Source of the DNA: a virus
DNA: 22,695 bases
Reading direction: 5' to 3' (one strand)
Virus record (IMG/VR): IMGVR_UViG_3300030116_007542
Location: 44,247-66,941 of that record
Both the position numbers and the translations under genes were made by a program. The notes under the pieces are model-generated. The model saw nothing but the letters and a program-made list of their open reading frames with translations. It had not been told where the DNA came from and ran no database searches. Shown one piece after another: positions 5,100 through 13,370 of the stretch (position 1 is the stretch's first letter; each line of letters opens with the position of its first letter).

Positions 5100-6875
5100 T
5101 TATTCTAGAACAAAATCTTTAGTAGTTTCGTATGTTGTAAAACCATTTTCCTTTGTTACTTGTAATATATCTGTAACTCTGCTTTGTAATTCATCCTTAT
5201 GACTTACAAGAAATACATTTTTATTACGTTCTCTTGCCATCTTTTTTAATACTGACATACTTGCTTCTACGCCCATTGTATCCATGCCACTATCAATAAG
5301 TTCATCTATACATAATAAATTAATAGGATGATTTAAATTTTCAAAAACATCTCTAAAGGACCAACTTAAACCTAGTATAAGTCTATTACGTTCTCCTCGA
5401 GATAAATTATCAAAATCTAAATCACGTCCTAGTTCTGTAATTTCTACAGTTAGATCATTTAAAAATTTAACACTATGTGGTAATCCTAAATCTAACAAGT
5501 ACTTTTGTAATTTATTATTTAGATACTTTAAGTTTTGCTCAACAATAAGTTTACGTATATACGAATCTGGTTTTGTTAACATATCCTTTAAAAATTCTCT
5601 ATGAGTTAAATCATCAGTTAACTCGTTAAGTTTATCAAATGATACGTCTGTCCACGCCGTTTCTTTTAAACTTTTAATTTGATCTGCATATGGATCTTCT
5701 TCTTTTTGTTTTGTTTCTAATTTTTCTTTTAAGTTTTTTAAAGAGTTTTTATGATCATGTGCATGTTGTATGTTAGTATAACTAACAGACGGTTTTTCTT
5801 TATGATGTCCTATTACTGTATTAGCCGCAGTAGCCGCATCATGCTCACTTTGTGCTTTATCTATTTGCGTCTGTGCATCTTCTAACTGTTTTTCTTTTTG
5901 TTTAATTAATGTCTCGTGTCCATTTGTATGTAAATCCTGTTTGCAAAGCGGACAACTTTTATTTTTTAATTGCTCAAGATCATTTAATATAGATGTACGT
6001 ACATTGTCTGCATGTTTTAATGCCTTTTCAGCAAGTGATAATTCTTTCTTACATTGGTTTTTGGCATTAATCCATTCGTTAAATTCGTCTAATAATTCAT
6101 GTTGTTTTAACTCATGCTCAATATCTATTTTGCTTAAACGTTCAATTCCTAATGTTAATTCATTAACTTCCTTTTTCCAGTTTTTTTGCCAAACAGTTGT
6201 ACGACGTTCTAAGTCTGCTATTGTTTTTTCTATTCTTGCATTTGCTTCTTGTTGTGCTTTAACTCTAAATTCTTCTTCCTTAATGTTTGATTTTACTTCT
6301 TTAATAGACTCTTTTAAAACTTCCGCTTTTTCACTAAGTTGTGTAACACCTAGTATGAGTTCAATCATCTCACGTTGTTCGTGTGCTCGTAAAGCAAGAA
6401 ATGGTTCTGTGTATGTATTAAGTGCAATAATATGTTTAAAAAGTGTACTATTAATACCAAGTATTTTGTTTATTTCTGCTTGTGTATTACGTCCTTCGCC
6501 TTGCATTTCATCTGTAGTACCATTATCAGTTTCATGTGCATCAACAATAAATTTAAAAATATTAGGTTTTCTACCACGTTCAATTTTATAAAAATGTCCA
6601 TCCTTTTCAAATTCAACGGCAACCATCATGCCTTTGCTATTTGTTTTGTTTATTAGGTTGTCCTTTTTAATACTTGTTAAAGGAACACCAAATAAACCAT
6701 AACTTAGAGCATTGATAATTGTAGTTTTACCTGTTCCATTACGTGATTCGTTAGAACCTAAATCTAAATTACTACCTAATACTAAAGTTAACACTGAGTC
6801 GTCAAATGTAACGGCCTGCGTTACATTACCTACACTCATAAAGTTTTTTACAGATAATGTTTTTATATTAAGCAT
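5100..6875 (-). CDS. 46: gp46-like recombination endonuclease subunit (SbcC/Rad50-type ATPase)
   Basis: 591 aa. It is the ABC-ATPase subunit of the gp46/gp47 complex that resects DNA ends for recombination-dependent replication. Visible features are a Walker A loop GSNESRNGTGKTT (40-52); a long charged coiled coil from about 185 to 400 with the zinc-hook CPLC at 308-311; the ABC signature LSRGE (491-495); Walker B LLCIDEL (520-526); a D-loop at about 528-532; and an H-loop VSHKDE near 560. Length is close to T4 gp46 (560 aa). The start overlaps the end of the pyrF gene (8 bases, ATG inside the last codons), so the metabolic gene is translationally linked to it. The nuclease partner gp47 lies two genes upstream in the same operon. 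Confidence 0.95.
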   Translation of the reverse strand: MLNIKTLSVKNFMSVGNVTQAVTFDDSVLTLVLGSNLDLGSNESRNGTGKTTIINALSYGLFGVPLTSIKKDNLINKTNSKGMMVAVEFEKDGHFYKIERGRKPNIFKFIVDAHETDNGTTDEMQGEGRNTQAEINKILGINSTLFKHIIALNTYTEPFLALRAHEQREMIELILGVTQLSEKAEVLKESIKEVKSNIKEEEFRVKAQQEANARIEKTIADLERRTTVWQKNWKKEVNELTLGIERLSKIDIEHELKQHELLDEFNEWINAKNQCKKELSLAEKALKHADNVRTSILNDLEQLKNKSCPLCKQDLHTNGHETLIKQKEKQLEDAQTQIDKAQSEHDAATAANTVIGHHKEKPSVSYTNIQHAHDHKNSLKNLKEKLETKQKEEDPYADQIKSLKETAWTDVSFDKLNELTDDLTHREFLKDMLTKPDSYIRKLIVEQNLKYLNNKLQKYLLDLGLPHSVKFLNDLTVEITELGRDLDFDNLSRGERNRLILGLSWSFRDVFENLNHPINLLCIDELIDSGMDTMGVEASMSVLKKMARERNKNVFLVSHKDELQSRVTDILQVTKENGFTTYETTKDFVLE

Positions 6876-7479
6876 TAAGAAAAGATCTCCCCATTACAAG
6901 ATAATCAGCACCGGCATTAATAGCCTCCTTTGGTGTTGCTACTTTTGTTTGATCGTCATTAGTAGAAGTTAAACGTATCCCAGGACAAATTCTAGATAAT
7001 GCATGTTTTGGATCTGCTTGGTTTACTTTTTTTAAATCTGGAACTGAACAAACAATTCCATCAAAGTTATCTATTATTTTATTAACATGTACTTTCCAAA
7101 ATTCATCAGTAGCATGTATTGAAGACTCTTCTGTTGAAGACCATGATGTAAGAGATGTTACTCCTAGCATATGAATGTCTTTACTAAATTCTTTGAGATC
7201 TTCAAATACTCTAGGATTGTTAAGTGTGCTAATAGTTATATAACTTGCTCCTAAATCAATAGCATGGCTTACTATTGTTTTTACAGTATTTGGTATATCC
7301 CACAATTTTAAGTCAAGGAAAATATTAAGATTGTCATAAGGAGCCAAATCATGCATGAGCAAATGATTAACTTTAAAACCGTATACTTCATCGTTGTATT
7401 TTTCTATAATATCTCTGGCGTTACTTACAGACATATTATCAAGTGCTACAAACACTTTTTCAATTTGCTCTTTTTCCAT
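6868..7479 (-). CDS. pyrF: Orotidine 5'-phosphate decarboxylase
   Basis: 203 aa, slightly short for the family (about 230). It catalyses OMP to UMP, the last step of de novo UMP synthesis. The signatures are intact: VALD with Asp14; FKV with Lys36; DLKLWDIPNT, in which Asp56, Lys58 and Asp61 complete the Lys-Asp-Lys-Asp catalytic array; CPGIRL (165-170); and the phosphate-binding ADYLVMGRS end (191-199). An active enzyme is therefore expected. The gene overlaps the small ORF upstream by 20 bases and gp46 downstream by 8, so it is locked into the gp47-gp46 operon rather than inserted as a separate unit. With the pyrD-like gene it brackets gp46; the intermediate step (orotate phosphoribosyltransferase, pyrE) is not seen in this window. 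Confidence 0.92.
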   Translation of the reverse strand: MEKEQIEKVFVALDNMSVSNARDIIEKYNDEVYGFKVNHLLMHDLAPYDNLNIFLDLKLWDIPNTVKTIVSHAIDLGASYITISTLNNPRVFEDLKEFSKDIHMLGVTSLTSWSSTEESSIHATDEFWKVHVNKIIDNFDGIVCSVPDLKKVNQADPKHALSRICPGIRLTSTNDDQTKVATPKEAINAGADYLVMGRSFLNA

Positions 7480-7663
7480 GTAAGTCAGTATATATTATTG
7501 AGTAAATGTTGTCCGCTTCGTCTTCTTCTATGATGACGAAATCACCTAAAGCATCCAATATTACGTAACCACCGCCATCGCGGTATTTACGCACCTCATA
7601 GTTTCCTGAATGCCCAAGGTGATTGGAAACATCTAAAATTTCCATATGTTTTTTTAAATTCAT
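7460..7663 (-). CDS. Small acidic protein of unknown function between gp47 and pyrF
   Basis: 67 aa; I do not recognise it. The predicted shape is mostly beta: a YEVRKYRDGGGYVILDAL segment followed by GDFVIIEEDEADNIYSIIYTDLHG. A small barrel or an oligomeric regulator is conceivable. The start overlaps the gp47 stop (ATGA) and the end overlaps the pyrF start by 20 bases, so ribosomes would pass from gp47 through it into pyrF. That tight coupling on both sides supports it being a real gene. A second in-frame ATG six codons downstream is an alternative start. Confidence 0.6.
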   Translation of the reverse strand: MNLKKHMEILDVSNHLGHSGNYEVRKYRDGGGYVILDALGDFVIIEEDEADNIYSIIYTDLHGKRAN

Positions 7664-8676
7664 AACGAATTGTAGATGTTTACTAATTTTTCAACCTTTA
7701 TTGTTTCACTTTTAATACATTGTAACTGATTTAGTACCACTTTGTCAACCGTTTCAAACTCAATTTCACCTTCAGTTTGGTCTTCAGTATACTCTGTATT
7801 TGTATTTGGAAGCATTGTTATTTCACGAATAGGGTATTTTTCTAGGTATATTTCTTTAATTTGAGTAGCCTCTTGATACGTTATATCTATGTCTAAATTA
7901 ACTTTTAGATGCGTTTTAGCCTTTAACATATCATCGGTATTATCCATTAAAGTACTAAGATCGGTTGTTACATACCTAGGACAATTATCCCAGTTTAAAA
8001 ATTCAGGAACACCACCCCATTCTAATATCATCATGCCTCTATCATCATCCCATGCATCTGCATAGTTATGAGGAAAAGCATTACCTATGTAATGTACATT
8101 TGATTTATTTTGTCGCTTGTGAAAATGTCCAGTAAACACATATTCTTGATTAGGAAAATGTGACATGCCTGGTCCGCCATGATCGGGCATTTCTACCATA
8201 GCATTCATTTTAAAACCACTAAGTTCAAAATGCCCAAACATATAAGGTTCTTTAAATTTAACAACTTTTTTCCATTCATTTTCAACAAGCCACGGAACAA
8301 TAGCAACATCACCGTCTTGCATTATCTCATTTACAATTTCAATATTTTTCCATACTCTTCCAAAAGGAAGCGAATTAATTTCACGTTTTTCTCTGTAATA
8401 TAAATCATGGTTGCCCATAATCATATAAACTTTTTCAAACGCTTGACTTAATCTTTCTAAATTACTTATAGTATAGTTTAATGTTGAAACGTTTATTTGA
8501 GCTCTGTGGTGATGCCAATCACCTAAAAATATAGCAGTTTCACAATCCCTTGCTTGTGCTTCGGTTATAAACCATTTTATAAATTCTTCACAATCATCGT
8601 TATGCAAACGACTATTGTTTCGTAATCCAAAATGTATATCTGTAAAACATGCAACTTTTTTAAATAATTTTTTCAT
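7660..8676 (-). CDS. 47: gp47-like recombination nuclease subunit (SbcD/Mre11-type phosphoesterase)
   Basis: 338 aa, the same size as T4 gp47 (339 aa). It is the metallophosphoesterase partner of gp46. All five metal-binding motifs are visible: FTDIHFG (Asp13, His15), LGDWHHHR (Asp53), MGNHD (Asn89, His90, Asp91), FGHFE (His149) and TGHFHKRQ (His184, His186). The C-terminal third is acidic and presumably holds the gp46-binding part. The start overlaps the gp55 stop (ATGA), and its own stop overlaps the start of the small ORF downstream. Expression from the sigma70-type promoter at 9548-9576 would make it an early gene. Confidence 0.95.
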   Translation of the reverse strand: MKKLFKKVACFTDIHFGLRNNSRLHNDDCEEFIKWFITEAQARDCETAIFLGDWHHHRAQINVSTLNYTISNLERLSQAFEKVYMIMGNHDLYYREKREINSLPFGRVWKNIEIVNEIMQDGDVAIVPWLVENEWKKVVKFKEPYMFGHFELSGFKMNAMVEMPDHGGPGMSHFPNQEYVFTGHFHKRQNKSNVHYIGNAFPHNYADAWDDDRGMMILEWGGVPEFLNWDNCPRYVTTDLSTLMDNTDDMLKAKTHLKVNLDIDITYQEATQIKEIYLEKYPIREITMLPNTNTEYTEDQTEGEIEFETVDKVVLNQLQCIKSETIKVEKLVNIYNSL

Positions 8677-9518
8677 TTTGCTTCTGCTTGTTCCAAAGGT
8701 AAAATTGATTCATCAGTTCCCCATTTTTCTGCTTTAGATTTTTGGTTCTGAAGATAATCATTTAATTGTCTTGTATAACTAGGATTATACCCATGTTTTA
8801 TAAGTAGGTCATCACGTATGTTTTGACTCTTTTTCTCTAGGTTCAATATACGTGTAAACGAGTTTGTAATTGCGGCAGTATAATATGCAAATGGATTTTG
8901 TGATTTGCTTTCATCAAATTGTAAACCTATTTGACTAAGTTGCAATAATGCTTGTGATCGCATTTCATCAACATATGTATATCCACGCCAATTAGATCGC
9001 ATACTATAACGATCGCACAATAACATGAAGCCTTTTGCTAAGTCATCAGTAATATATCCATGTACTGATGAAAAATGCCCGTCTTTTAAATCACCTTTCC
9101 AATGACTTCTTCCAACTTCTACAAGTTTATCATTGATTAACGTCCAATGTTTAAATGCTGGAAAGTTAATTTTAACGTGATAATCTGCTTCTGTTTTTGG
9201 ATTCTTTTTTAGTTTTTCTTTTGGAGGAATGTGATCATAATCTGTAACTCTATAAATCACATGATTTTTAAGTTCTTTGTCGGGGACCTTTATTGGTGGG
9301 TCTTGTGCCTCTAATTTAGCCTTACGTATGTCCTTTGCTTGCTTAGTTGTTCTTATATTAATCTTGTCTAACGAAGGAAGAATTATGTCATAATCTGAAT
9401 ACTTGTCATCTTTAAACCAACAATAAGTTTTTTTAGATAAATGTATTTGCTTTAATAATTCTTTATTCGTTAGGTATTTCTTCGCGGCTTTTTTGCCGGG
9501 TGCTACTATTTTTTGCAT
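8673..9518 (-). CDS. 55: gp55-like late transcription sigma factor with N-terminal extension
   Basis: 281 aa against 185 aa in T4. The C-terminal half (about 155-255) is the recognisable part: MRSNWRGYTYVDEMRSQALL, then ESKSQNPFAYYTAAITNSF, then LNLEKKSQNIRDDLL and a GYNPSYTRQL tail, as in gp55 of marine T4-like phages and corresponding to sigma region 2. It would recognise the TATAAATA-type late promoters seen elsewhere in the window. Residues 1-150 form a basic extension, including HWTLINDKLVEVGRSHWKGD, which I cannot assign. First gene of the leftward operon; ribosome site AGGTAG before the ATG. A gp33-type coactivator is not seen here. Confidence 0.88.
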   Translation of the reverse strand: MQKIVAPGKKAAKKYLTNKELLKQIHLSKKTYCWFKDDKYSDYDIILPSLDKINIRTTKQAKDIRKAKLEAQDPPIKVPDKELKNHVIYRVTDYDHIPPKEKLKKNPKTEADYHVKINFPAFKHWTLINDKLVEVGRSHWKGDLKDGHFSSVHGYITDDLAKGFMLLCDRYSMRSNWRGYTYVDEMRSQALLQLSQIGLQFDESKSQNPFAYYTAAITNSFTRILNLEKKSQNIRDDLLIKHGYNPSYTRQLNDYLQNQKSKAEKWGTDESILPLEQAEAK

Positions 9519-9547
9519 AATAATCTACCTAATTTTGTGTTATATAT

Positions 9548-9576
9548 ATTATACGATAAAATGTACTGAAAATCAA
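9548..9576 (-). promoter_or_regulatory. Sigma70-type promoter of the gp55-gp47-pyrF-gp46-pyrD operon
   Basis: On the minus strand TTGATT (9576-9571) and a perfect TATAAT (9553-9548) are separated by 17 bases. This places a start near 9541, about 25 bases before the gp55 ATG. A host-type promoter here is consistent with early expression of the recombination, nucleotide and sigma genes. Confidence 0.65.
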
Positions 9577-9578
9577 CG

Positions 9579-9586
9579 GATAAATA
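9579..9586 (+). promoter_or_regulatory. Late promoter (GATAAATA) of the rightward baseplate operon
   Basis: GATAAATA matches the NATAAATA late element (one base from TATAAATA), 21 bases before the ATG at 9608. It abuts the -35 box of the leftward sigma70-type promoter, so host-type and late promoters stand back to back in this 89-base gap. Confidence 0.6.
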
Positions 9587-9607
9587 TCTAAAAGAAAAGA
9601 TTATCCT

Positions 9608-10231
9608 ATGCGTATTTTTGAAGTTATAAAATCGAATATTGATGTTGCCGTTTTTTACGGCGGAAGATTTCAGCCAATGCATAAAGGTCATTATGGACTG
9701 TACCAATCATTAAAAGACAAGTTTGGTCCTAATAGTGTATTTATCGCAACTACTTTTGGTAAGAAACAACAACAAGCACATGCAGTAGGCGACTTTAGTA
9801 CCGATCCATTTACATTTGAAGAGAAGCAATTTATAATTAACACAATGTATGGAATACCAAGCGAGCATATTGTTAATACACAACCGTATAGACCTGATAT
9901 GAGTTTAGTTGGTTTAGACAAAGAAAAGAATGCATTAATACTTGCTTTTAGCGACAAGGATGCAGGCCGTCTTAAGCCAGGTAATGTACTACGTAATTAC
10001 GAACCTGGTATGGCATTAGAACCAAACTTTGTTGACGGCAAAGAACATAGAGCATACATTTATACATCAGCATTATTTCATGGCGGAGCAAATGCATCAG
10101 ATTTTAGAAGTGGTATGCGAAACTTAGAATCTGAAGATGCTAGAAAAGAATTATTTGTACATTATTTTGGCATAATGAATGATGCAGTATATAATTTGAT
10201 TAACGAGAGATTAAATGGCGGCGGCACCTGA
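9608..10231 (+). CDS. Nucleotidyltransferase (HxGH cytidylyl/adenylyltransferase family)
   Basis: 207 aa. The FYGGRFQPMHKGHYGLYQ stretch (16-33) is the G-x-F-x-P-x-H-x-G-H active site of the nucleotidyltransferase alpha/beta phosphodiesterase superfamily (NMN adenylyltransferase, phosphopantetheine adenylyltransferase, glycerol-3-phosphate cytidylyltransferase), with His25 and His28. Near the C-terminus YTSALFHGGANASDFRSGM stands where the family has its second, ISxTxxR-type motif, with Arg in place. It is the first gene after the late promoter and overlaps the next baseplate gene by 17 bases, so it is co-expressed with virion genes, which is odd for a metabolic enzyme. A cofactor (NAD-type) or sugar-nucleotide substrate cannot be decided. 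No good ribosome site precedes the ATG. Confidence 0.75.
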   Translation: MRIFEVIKSNIDVAVFYGGRFQPMHKGHYGLYQSLKDKFGPNSVFIATTFGKKQQQAHAVGDFSTDPFTFEEKQFIINTMYGIPSEHIVNTQPYRPDMSLVGLDKEKNALILAFSDKDAGRLKPGNVLRNYEPGMALEPNFVDGKEHRAYIYTSALFHGGANASDFRSGMRNLESEDARKELFVHYFGIMNDAVYNLINERLNGGGT

Positions 10232-10847
10232 TCAACGAGCTTATATATTACCACCAAAACATATAGCAGTATTAATGCAGGAAAGTCCTATATTTAAGCC
10301 TATTGTAAACACAGGTTATAAAGTATTATTTCCTTTTACACCGACTATACAAGGCGTACATTCTGCAGAATATGGACCTATGGGCGTAACTCATACAAAT
10401 TATCAATACTACTCTTATCAAGGATCAACATCACCGCAACTATCAGTAAGTGGTCCGTTTTACAATCAAACAATAACAGAGGCGGCTTATTATTTGGCTT
10501 GTGTACACTTTTTTAGATTAGTAACTAAAATGCGGGCAGGAGTAAATGACCCTTATAGAGGAGCACCTCCGCCTATATTAAGATTTTTTGCTTTTGGACA
10601 TTTAATGTATCATAATATACCTGTTGTTGTAAGAAGTTTTAACTTTGAATTAAATCCCCAAGTAGATTATATAGATGTTGGCGTTGAGCAAACCGAAGGC
10701 CAAGACGAAATGTATTATCAACGTGTACCTACACAATCAAATTTATTTTTAGATTTACAAACACAATATTTGCCAGGAAAAGCATTAAACGAATGGCATA
10801 TAGATGATTTTGCAAAAGGTAATTTAGTTAAGAAAGGATTCATTTAA
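10215..10847 (+). CDS. Tail-tube/baseplate junction protein (gp48/gp54-like)
   Basis: 210 aa. The central part VLFPFTPTIQGVHSAEYGPM and the block PPPILRFFAFGHLMYHNIPV, VVRSFNFELNPQVDYIDV, followed by PTQSNLFLDLQTQY, has the beta-strand pattern of tube-like baseplate proteins: a 'force the frame then report the strand' domain shared by T4 gp48/gp54 and other tail-tube initiators. It is shorter than T4 gp48 (364 aa) or gp54 (320 aa). It overlaps the nucleotidyltransferase upstream by 17 bases and the gp53-like gene by one base (TAATG). The order junction protein, gp53, hub, spike fits the hub/tube module. Which of gp48 and gp54 it corresponds to is uncertain. Confidence 0.6.
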   Translation: MAAAPDQRAYILPPKHIAVLMQESPIFKPIVNTGYKVLFPFTPTIQGVHSAEYGPMGVTHTNYQYYSYQGSTSPQLSVSGPFYNQTITEAAYYLACVHFFRLVTKMRAGVNDPYRGAPPPILRFFAFGHLMYHNIPVVVRSFNFELNPQVDYIDVGVEQTEGQDEMYYQRVPTQSNLFLDLQTQYLPGKALNEWHIDDFAKGNLVKKGFI

Positions 10848-11137
10848 TGGCATTTAAATCAGCAAGCCATTATTCAAATACAGTATCTAATAGTAAGTAC
10901 CTAGATATCTGGGATCCTCCTTCTAATTTAGAAAAAACAGGAAAAGAACAAACTATAACAATTGAATCAAAATATGCAAATCGTCCTGATTTGCTTTCTT
11001 CAGATTTATATGGTACGCCTAGACTTTGGTGGACTTTTTCATATCTAAATGCAGATTTACTTGAAGATCCTATATGGGATTTTAAGGCAGGCTTGGACAT
11101 TCTTATTTTTGATCCAAACGATATAAGAAGGGTATAG
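10847..11137 (+). CDS. 53: gp53-like baseplate wedge protein with LysM-like fold
   Basis: 96 aa, against 196 aa for T4 gp53. The YANRPDLLSSDLYGTPRLWW block followed by LLEDPIWDFKAGLDILIFD is the 'rPDLlAydlYGnp.lWWvfa..Np...DPi.df.pG..i.iP' pattern of LysM-like domains in gp53 and many other phage baseplate proteins. Only this domain plus a short N-terminal arm is present. It shares the TAATG junction with the gene before and is 1 base from the next ATG. In T4, gp53 ties wedges together around the hub. The match is to the domain; whether it acts at the wedge or at the tube is inferred. Confidence 0.72.
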   Translation: MAFKSASHYSNTVSNSKYLDIWDPPSNLEKTGKEQTITIESKYANRPDLLSSDLYGTPRLWWTFSYLNADLLEDPIWDFKAGLDILIFDPNDIRRV

Positions 11138-11138
11138 C

Positions 11139-13370
11139 ATGGCTACAACTCATAATGACGATGAACGTTATAATAAAGCCATAGGTGCTAACGCAAGAGG
11201 TGGAATAGGCGAAGAAGAAGGTAAGTTTATTCTTGGTAGTTTACTTGATCATTTTAATTATACATACCATCTTAGATTTACGATGCTAAATCCAACACAA
11301 GCAAAAAAGATGGATGCCTCTCTTGGCGTTGTAATGGTCGAATCGGCGGCGACAACAAGATATATCATTGATAGTTTTGAGCTTACACAATCTGTTGGAT
11401 GGACCAGAGTAACACGAAGTGCTTTTGGCGGTAGAGGTACTTTAAATTTAACAGAAGCCGGTGGTGCATCATTTTTAGATAGTATATTACGTGCCGCTAC
11501 ATTTCTTAAAATTCCTAATTATTTAGAAGCAACATATTTAATGGAAGTAAGTTTTCCAACCGAATCACCTGAAGATATAAAATTACCAACATATAAATGG
11601 TTATTCAAATGTACAGGTATAACAACCAATGTATCTCAAGCAGGTTCAGCATATGCGATACAATTAGTAGATGTCTCTCAAAGTGCTATAACATCTGTTG
11701 CAACTACAATTAAAGAAGCAATAGTTTTAGATAAAATAGAAACGTTTGGAGATTTTGTAGAAGAAATAGAGAAAAAATTAAATAATGCCCAAACGAAAAA
11801 AATAAAAACAACGCATCTTGTTAATGATGAATATGAATTTATATACCCACAATCATGGAAATCTTGGAAATTTGAAAACGTTGATCAACCAGATGAAAAT
11901 GATCCTCTTATGCGATCTAGAACAGATCCGTCAAAGATACAAGTAAAAATTACAAAAGGAACTAATTTTCTTGATATAATAGGACAAGCATTAGGCTCAA
12001 CTGTAAATTTTCAAAAATGGGTTAGTGATAGAAGTTCGTCAGGGGAAGCACCAGATAGAGATAAAACAGACGAATTATCGTTATCTACGATTAAAAAGTT
12101 CTACAGAATACAAACAGACGTAGATTATATAAAATATGATGTTTTGCGAGGAGATTATGCTAGAAAATATACGTACAAAATAATGAGTTATTTAGAGCCT
12201 AGACTAGATTCTGGAATGGCTAAAACGTATGTTCCAAATATCGGAAACAAATCACAAGCAAATGCAAGAATAGACAAATTACGTAAAACAGGATTACTTA
12301 AAAAAGTATATGCACATACAGGAACAGGTATAAACACAAATGTATTAAATTTTGATTGCACAATTGATGCTTCCTATTTTCAATTACAACCTGTTTTTAA
12401 TAGTGCTAGTTTAGATTTTATACCAGGATATAAATTTAAACAAGGCGGTAAGCATAAAGAAAATGCATTACTAGATGATATTAAAAAGTTAGATGCAAAA
12501 ATAGAAAAATTACAAACACAAATTGAATCAATGAATCCTGCTGAAAGCGGAGTGCAACAACAAACAAAAGAAAATGCTATTAATGAACGTAATGCTAAAA
12601 TAGATGAACTAAGTAAATCACCATCAACTAGTAATGAAAGATTAACGCCACCTACAACAAGTAATAAAGGGCGTATGACAGGATTAACATATGTAGAACA
12701 ATTTCAAAACGAAGAAGAATATTTAAATCCAAATAGTTTTCCTGTAAAGTTTATAGAAGATGCAAATCAACCAACAAACATGGAAGCATTTCCTGGTGGA
12801 ACACATCGTGGTAGAGCATTTTTTAATACAACATATCTAAATTTAAGTTCTGCGCCTGAGTTTTCAAAAATAGATTTACATATAAAAGGCGATCCGTATT
12901 GGTTTGGTAGTCCAAACACTATACGAGATGATTTACCAGAAAATACATGGTATGCTAATTATGAGTTAGGTAGTAATTGTTTCTTTTTTACAATGAATTT
13001 CCCTTCAACTTCTTTAGCAACAATGGATTCAAATTCTCAGTATGGTAGTCCAGATGAAGACAATATAAAAAATCTAGGCCTAGCATCAGGTGGTTCATTA
13101 GGACAAACAACTTCAATGTTAACTGCTGATTCAATGTCAAAAGGACAAACTGATGGATTAGGTGTAATGACAAGTCCAGAACCATGGGTGCAAGAAGCAA
13201 ACGGACTTGAGGCGGTTTATCAAGTTACGCAAATTATAAGTAATTTTTCTAATGGACAATTTACACAACATTTATATGGCTTTAGAGATGTAACAGTTAA
13301 TATTGCATTAATAGCTGAAGAATTAAAAAAGAATATATCTCAGATAAAATTAAAAACAGGTGGTAACTAA
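11139..13370 (+). CDS. 27: Large baseplate hub protein (gp27-like)
   Basis: 743 aa, nearly twice T4 gp27 (391 aa). The N-terminal region has YHLRFTMLNP and YIIDSFELTQSVGWTRVTRS, then YLEATYLMEVSFP and FKCTGITTNVSQAGSAYAI, the paired beta-barrel pattern of tail hub proteins. The C-terminus AVYQVTQIISNFSNGQFTQH followed by LYGFRD is the typical closing strand of hub proteins. Between them lies a charged coiled-coil/linker at roughly 445-510 (LDDIKKLDAKIEKLQTQIES and onward) rich in Gln, Asn and Ser. A good ribosome site (AAGGG) precedes the ATG, and the stop overlaps the gp5 start (TAATG). Position between gp53 and gp5 supports the hub role; homology to gp27 itself is at the level of fold and context. 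Confidence 0.62.
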   Translation: MATTHNDDERYNKAIGANARGGIGEEEGKFILGSLLDHFNYTYHLRFTMLNPTQAKKMDASLGVVMVESAATTRYIIDSFELTQSVGWTRVTRSAFGGRGTLNLTEAGGASFLDSILRAATFLKIPNYLEATYLMEVSFPTESPEDIKLPTYKWLFKCTGITTNVSQAGSAYAIQLVDVSQSAITSVATTIKEAIVLDKIETFGDFVEEIEKKLNNAQTKKIKTTHLVNDEYEFIYPQSWKSWKFENVDQPDENDPLMRSRTDPSKIQVKITKGTNFLDIIGQALGSTVNFQKWVSDRSSSGEAPDRDKTDELSLSTIKKFYRIQTDVDYIKYDVLRGDYARKYTYKIMSYLEPRLDSGMAKTYVPNIGNKSQANARIDKLRKTGLLKKVYAHTGTGINTNVLNFDCTIDASYFQLQPVFNSASLDFIPGYKFKQGGKHKENALLDDIKKLDAKIEKLQTQIESMNPAESGVQQQTKENAINERNAKIDELSKSPSTSNERLTPPTTSNKGRMTGLTYVEQFQNEEEYLNPNSFPVKFIEDANQPTNMEAFPGGTHRGRAFFNTTYLNLSSAPEFSKIDLHIKGDPYWFGSPNTIRDDLPENTWYANYELGSNCFFFTMNFPSTSLATMDSNSQYGSPDEDNIKNLGLASGGSLGQTTSMLTADSMSKGQTDGLGVMTSPEPWVQEANGLEAVYQVTQIISNFSNGQFTQHLYGFRDVTVNIALIAEELKKNISQIKLKTGGN

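Noticed and set aside
5941-6591. 216-codon plus-strand open frame opposite gp46
   Set aside because: It is antisense to the zinc-hook and coiled-coil part of gp46, is Ser/Cys/Phe-rich as expected for a shadow frame, and shows no family pattern.
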